From Diphasiastrum complanatum (taxonomy: Eukaryota; Streptophyta; Lycopodiopsida; Lycopodiales; Lycopodiaceae): a DNA stretch of 64,000 nt. Position numbers and translations under genes: made by a program. Under the pieces are notes generated by a model. That model ran no database searches. It was given only the letters and a program-made list of their open reading frames with translations, and was not told the DNA's origin. Each line of letters opens with the position of its first letter. Position 1 is the stretch's first letter. Positions 59,120 through 64,000 of the stretch are shown piece after piece. The stretch covers positions 13,419,815 through 13,483,814 of the forward strand of contig CM055098.1 of the NCBI GenBank assembly GCA_029204225.1, in the 5' to 3' direction.

Positions 59120-59891
59120 TGTAGCGCAGGCATCCCAAAGGGAGCCGGGAACCACGACTTAGCTTCCCAGCCTTCAACTCTTGCCATCCAAACCCACTTG
59201 ACATACAAGCAGCCAACTTGCCAACAACGATCAGACTTAACCAGCTTGAAGTTCCAAAAACCAACATTGAGATCCAATATGGCGCCATGCCAGATCGGGG
59301 GTCCCGATGTGGGTGACTTCCCTCCAAGCAAGCCGCCCGACATACATCAAACTTAACCAACTCGAAGCTTCGTTACAAATGAGTAACATCCATTCCAAGC
59401 AAGCGATCTGACTTACATCAGACTTAACCAACTGAAAGCTTCGTCACGAGTGTTGGAAGCCAACCTGGTGCCATGCCAGACTGGACAGCCATAAACAAGT
59501 AACTTCCACCCAAGCAAGCCATCCAACTCAGCCGACAGGTTAGAGCCCGTTCCCCAAGAGCTTAACCCATTCACGTTCATGCAAGGAACACTCAGAACCA
59601 CAAGCCGTGACAGATATGGAGACAACCAGTTCCTGGACCAAATGGTCCCGACAGCATACGCTGGCTCCACGGATCGAATGGTCCCGACGGCATACCGCTG
59701 GCGTCCCGGGATACGACCCTCAGCTATGGCCAACTTAAAAATTTGGAAGCGGCCTTACAACTAGCGCTTTTACCGAACACTGAAATCCAGAAGGTAATCA
59801 GAGTCAGTTTGAGAAAAATCCCACTTTATTGATAAATCTGAAAAGGTTACATTTCATGTGTGTGACCGACCCTAGTCTCCGTGCGCTAGCA
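59120..59891 (-). mobile_element. 5' LTR of non-autonomous element L
   Basis: 772 bp, the partner of 55564-56338 with few substitutions and small indels, so insertion is fairly recent. Flanking five-base sequences do not match (TAAGT left, TGGGA right), so no target duplication is seen. Confidence 0.88.
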
Positions 59892-59939
59892 TGGGATTCT
59901 CACTCAATGCTTTGCTTAGCGGCCAAGTTATATTCTATG

Positions 59940-61199
59940 GTGTGTTCCCCCCTCTATAGGATTTCGATAATACTTTATCAGATATTCTGGGTCGCTTGAT
60001 GGGTTCGGAAACCTTTCATATTTTCGATGGTCAGTTTGAGAAGTCTTTGTTCCCGTTTCTTTTGGAGGTGTTGGTCTTACTTGCACAACTTTTATTGTTC
60101 CGATTGCTTTTCTGGGGAGTTGGGCCTTTGTTGCCTATGCACTTATCTCTCAGTTTTAGCAGGACAACAAGCCCATTCTTCTTGATTCAGTAGCTCATGT
60201 GGAAACATGCATTCTTACTTTCCAACAACATCTTTGTGTAGCCAAGGATCTCATCCCTCCACTTGTGCGAGCTTCTTGCCTCCCTTTGAGACTTTGCTTA
60301 GCCATCAGCGTGCTCATTTTGAAAAGTATCTTTTGGAGCGGATCCACTCACATTCTTTCACTCAGTTCTCAGTGATTTACCTTTCGATGAGACTCGAGCT
60401 CGCCTCCTTTCTTGTGCAAGCCCTGGTGCTGGTGCTTGGCTTGTTGCGCGCCATGTTGTTCCACTCTTGTGCCTTTCTTCAAAGTTGTATGTCACCGCTT
60501 TTCGAGTGAGATTGGGTCTCCCTCATCCAATGCTGGCGGGTTTGACAAAATGATCCTATGGTCACCCTCTTGATTCTATTGACACTCATCTCATGTGTTG
60601 CCCTTCTAATGGAGATCGCACTGAGACTCATGATTCCATTCTTGACGTATTGACATCTATTGCACATGAGTGCGACTTTCATGTTGTTCGGGTGCAAATC
60701 CACATCTTGCCTGTGTTTGATTCACAGTTACCTCGGCGTTCAGTTGATCTTGTTCTTTCGCGCGAGGGAATGCACACACTTGGGATGTTGTTGTTGCTAA
60801 TCCTTTGCGGCTAGACAACCTTCACCGTGCTTCAACTACCCAAGGTGCCGCTGCTTCTCATGCGGTTCAAGATAAAGAGCGAGATTATTTACATTGCACT
60901 CCTGGAGAAGACTTTATTCCTTTTGTCTTGGAAATTTATGGGTGCCTGCATAAAAAATTCGACGATTTTCTATCATCTTGTGCAGGTTTTGCAGCGAAGC
61001 TCCAAGGACGTGGTTATCTATCATTACGTCTTTTTATCGTCAACGAGTTTCTACCACTTTACAATACAATCAAGCACTTGCAATACTTCGACGTGCCATA
61101 GTTGCAGGAACGGTTGTTTCACAACTTCTTACACTACCTAAACTTCCAACTATCTTAGCTAACAACTTACATCACGCAGTAGGCTTAGGTACTTTGTGA
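59940..61199 (+). pseudogene. C-terminal part of an RT-type ORF with nuclease-like domain
   Basis: Frame-broken but recognisable order: GGVGLTCTTFIVPIAFLGSWAF (about 60064), then LPFDETRARLLSCASPGAGAW and FRVRLGLPHPML (60380-60540). LMCCPSNGDRTETHDSILDVL is a cysteine/histidine segment. A PD-(D/E)XK-like core follows, RRSVDLVL...DVVVANPL (about 60735-60825, frame shift between). The end has FVLEIYGCL and a tail FYRQRVSTTLQYNQAL ending at 61199. This block order is known from C-terminal regions of RT-encoding genomic ORFs in several eukaryotes. I infer it is the decayed end of such an element; the RT core is absent. The tail sits about 340 bp before WDR3. Confidence 0.55.
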
Positions 61200-61434
61200 G
61201 ATTGTTGTTTCATTATAGTTGATGTACATTATCTCAATTCATCTTATGGCCTTTACACTTTTTACATGCATACATTTCCAATGGATTTCCATCTTTTATC
61301 AATAAAAAAAAAAAGTTTATTTAAAAAAACATTAATTTTCATTGTTAGCATTGTTTGGGTATTCCTAATTAGGGCAAAACTTTTTCAACGTATAACGTAT
61401 GACAGTAGTTAGGGCTTTTGCCATCATGAGAAAT

Positions 61435-61442
61435 AAACCCTA
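61435..61442 (+). promoter_or_regulatory. Telobox AAACCCTA upstream of WDR3
   Basis: AAACCCTA about 100 bp before the WDR3 start. Teloboxes are enriched in promoters of plant ribosome-biogenesis and translation genes, matching the product. A TTAGGGCTTTT lies at about 61408. Confidence 0.6.
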
Positions 61443-61499
61443 GAAAAACCTCTTCAACTAAAACTACTCTCGTGCAAGATCTTGCTTGTTGATCTTGTA

Positions 61500-61547
61500 A
61501 TGCCAGTGGCCCTTTTGGAGAGCTTTTGGGCAAGCAAAAGATGGTGA
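61500..61547 (+). other. Upstream ORF overlapping the WDR3 start
   Basis: A 15-codon frame [15 protein letters not shown] ends with TGA at 61545-61547, overlapping the WDR3 ATG (61541) out of frame. If transcription starts upstream of 61500 it could lower WDR3 translation. Confidence 0.45.
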
Positions 61548-64000
61548 AGGCATACTTGCGCTACGATCAGGCTGATGCCTTTGGCGTGGTGGTGTCGTCA
61601 GATGCAAATATCTGTTATGACAATTCTGGAAAGCTGCTTGTTGCAGGAGCTTTAGAGCAGCTCAAGGTGTGGAATGTGAAGCAGGGCCGCGCTGTGCATG
61701 CATTGGCGCCGCTTCCATCAGCAGCATCTGGATCCCGGGCAGTTGTTACTGCTATTGCCTGCATGCCCAACTCTTCCTCTCTTGTTAGTCTTTTTATCTT
61801 TGGATTAAGGCTTGCACTTCTTCGTATCTTAGAACTTGCAAGAATGGCTTTTAGCTGTTTTGTGGATGGTCTAGTAGGAGGGGGTGCTGGAAGTTTGTGT
61901 TATGGCCAAATATGATAGGGACTTAACCATTGGAGAGTTGACTATTAAATTTTGCAATAATAATAAAACATTTGCTTTGAGCTCGCAAGAGTGGTTTTTA
62001 GCCTTTTTTTCACAGTCTAGAAGGAGGGGATGCTGGAAGCTTGTGTTGTGATCAAAGATCATAAGAAACTTAACTAGAGGAGAGCTAGAAAATTGCAAAT
62101 TTTTTTCTTATTATGTTCAGGTACTATCTTAGACTTACCATGGGTGTATACTTAACTATAGGAGCATGACTATTGGAAGCTAGTCAACTGAACGTAGGAA
62201 TTTTTAGTCGTTTCAAGTTAGAATCGTCAGAAGGAAAGGATTGGGCAATCAGGGAAGCAATGCTGGATGAATAAATTAACAGAATTGTGGGCAAGAGTCA
62301 GCTGAATTTGTTCACTTTATGTTGTAAGATGATGGATTTATATAATTATGGGCAGAATCTATCTATTTTATCTTGTAAGATGGATGGATTAATTTAGTTA
62401 TGGGCGCAGGTTGTATAAATTTCTTGCAGATATTTGATTTGTGATAGTAAATTTTTGAGATTTACCCAGCATTTCTATTTGGAAAATATCAAGGAAGTTG
62501 CGTTTGTTTGGCTTGTGTTTGATTTGGCAGGCTTCATATGGAATAGCTTAGAGATGTCCTTGGGCTTTGCAGTTGTAAAATATTCAATTGCATTTAATTA
62601 GTTTTCCTTGTACAGCTAGCTGAAGGCTTTCTTTTGAAGTATTCATGCAATTTGGCATGACAGGTGGCTGTTGGATACTCTGATGGGAGCATCAAAGTAT
62701 GGGATTTTGTCGAAGGGTCATGTGAAACCACACTAAATGGACACAAAGGTGCAGTCACAACGGTGCGATATAACAGGGCAAGTTCACTTCTTGCATCTGG
62801 TAGCAAGGACACTGACATTATAGTTTGGGATGCTGTGGGGGAGGTCGGGCTTTTCCGCTTTCGTGGCCATCGAGATCAGGTTTCCAGGTTTTAGACCTTC
62901 TTGTTGATGTCATTACGGGTGGTTCTGTATATTGATTACTTGGTTGCAAATTGGAATAGTCCTGACTCCCTAGCAGGAGCATTTCCGTTCTTATTATCTT
63001 CTTAACTTGATTCCTAAATATTGCAATTATTTAGCTTCCATTAATCACGTATTCTGATCCCAATATTAAAGGAAAACACAGGCACTTGAAACTATTCATG
63101 AACTTGCAAACTTGTTTGCGTTAGCTCCAGCTTTACCACTATCCATGATTCCAATCTTTTCTTTTCTTTTTGATGCTAACTGCGATGTTATTTTAAATGG
63201 ACCATACATGTCTTTTGGATTCTTATAATGTCCAGGGTTTTGTAAAGCAATCTTTGTTTGCTTTCTTATATGTTTCATTTACAATTGATTGTTGAGGTTC
63301 CAAGTCTAGAGTTTGGCTGCCTTGCATCCGATACATATACCCAGCCTGCAATTATATTAGCCATATTATAAATAGTCATGTTTTATTTAACGAGTTCGTG
63401 TTAAACTTGTCAGATTGCTGCATTTTGCACCAAGTTCTTGTCTTGGAGATATTTTGTTGATCTTTGTAACCAATATTTAAGTTTGTTTGATGTGCCATTA
63501 GGTCACAGATTTGGTGTTTCTTGAAAGAGGTCATAGGCTGATCAGCTGCTCCAAGGATACCTTTGTCAAAGTCTGGGATTTTGATACACAGTCTTGTATA
63601 CAAACTGTAGTTGGTCACAGAAGTGAGGTTTGGTCTATTGATGTGGGACTAAATGAAACATGCTTTGTAACTGGCTCAGCAGACCTTGAACTTCGTGTTT
63701 ATACCATTAACAATCAGCAATACCAGGAGGAGGTAACTATAGAAAGTGCAAGAGCACATTCTAGGAAATTGGAATGTGGAAGTTTGCCTCAAAACAAGTG
63801 GGAAGTGTTAAGGCATTTAGGAGATATCAAGCGACAATCTTCGGAGCGCATAGTGACATTGCGGTTTAATGGGTCTGGAACTCTTTTGGGATGTCAAGTT
63901 GCAGGGAAAGCACTAGAGCTGTATGCAGTTTTGGATAGATCAGATGTGCTGCGCAGAGCAAAGAGAAGAAAAAGTCGAAAAAAAGAAAAGGCTCTAAAAA
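61541..64000 (+). CDS. WDR3: WDR3/UTP12 WD-repeat protein (SSU processome), 5' part
   Basis: UTP12/WDR3 is a WD40 protein of the U3 snoRNP/SSU processome, acting in the nucleolus in 18S rRNA maturation. Three exons are visible, all with phase-0 junctions. Exon 1 is 61541-61783 ([20 protein letters not shown]..., 81 codons). Exon 2 is 62664-62879 ([15 protein letters not shown], 72 codons). Exon 3 starts at 63502 and runs past the end. Introns are 61784-62663 (GTTAGT...ACAG) and 62880-63501 (GTTTCC...TTAG). WD repeats appear as [27 protein letters not shown] and [24 protein letters not shown] is followed by a lysine/arginine-rich [16 protein letters not shown] at the window edge, as in the family. 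The start is the ATG giving the conserved MVK.YLRY N-terminus. No lesion seen. The remaining WD repeats and UTP12 domain lie outside. Confidence 0.95.
61784..62663 (+). other. WDR3 intron 1 with internal duplications
   Basis: Contains a direct duplication of about 148 bp period: GCAAGAATGGCTTTTAGC at about 61838 and GCAAGAGTGGTTTTTAGCC at about 61986, both followed by GATGCTGGAAG-like text. A smaller one is TTGTAAGATGATGGATTTA / TTGTAAGATGGATGGATTAA (about 62322 and 62373). Confidence 0.7.

Overview
The window is nuclear DNA from a land plant with a large, transposon-packed genome. The evidence is spliced GT-AG host genes, plant-type Ty1/copia and Ty3/gypsy elements, initiator-Met-tRNA primer sites, a plant CCX cation exchanger and a telobox upstream of a ribosome-biogenesis gene. 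A fern, lycophyte or gymnosperm seems more likely than a compact angiosperm genome. This is an inference from TE load, from a prokaryote-type DNA methyltransferase family and from a decayed RT-associated nuclease ORF; I cannot name the species.

Only two convincing host genes are present. One is a single-exon cation/calcium exchanger (CCX) at 21212-23281 (+). The other is the 5' part of a WDR3/UTP12 gene (SSU processome) from 61541 (+), three exons visible, running off the right edge.

Layout. 1-9.1 kb: nested copia fragments (A's LTR inserted in the zinc-knuckle codons of B; C with LTR, PBS, gag and pol start). 9.4-11.4 kb (-): a decayed DNA amino-methyltransferase copy next to an unidentified HPCLYC-motif ORF cluster. 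14.0-17.2 kb: gypsy fragment E1, then a copia LTR. 17.2-21.2 kb: intergenic DNA with dyad repeats, a hAT-like MITE and the CCX upstream region. 23.4-36.7 kb: mostly unrecognised AT-rich DNA with minus-strand copia and gypsy fragments. 36.7-48.7 kb: the best preserved retroelement, gypsy D, with a repeat-rich leader, gag-PR, RT-RH-IN, a spacer with a TATA-like site, a long extra ORF, PPT and 3' LTR. 48.7-51.1 kb: gypsy fragment E3, then a second methyltransferase copy (+). 51.4-55.6 kb (-): copia F, gypsy G. 55.6-59.9 kb (-): a non-autonomous element with two ~775-bp LTRs. 59.9-61.2 kb: C-terminal part of an RT-type ORF with a PD-(D/E)XK-like motif. 61.4-64 kb: WDR3.

The most notable observation is a duplicated, intron-containing gene family for a beta-class (motif IV before motif I) DNA amino-methyltransferase. 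Two decayed copies lie 40 kb apart on opposite strands and share splice site and intron phase. One keeps motif IV, the other motif I. The second is gypsy D with a ~0.95-1 kb-codon extra ORF behind integrase and its own possible promoter. No annotation here was confirmed by database search; all calls come from reading the sequence.
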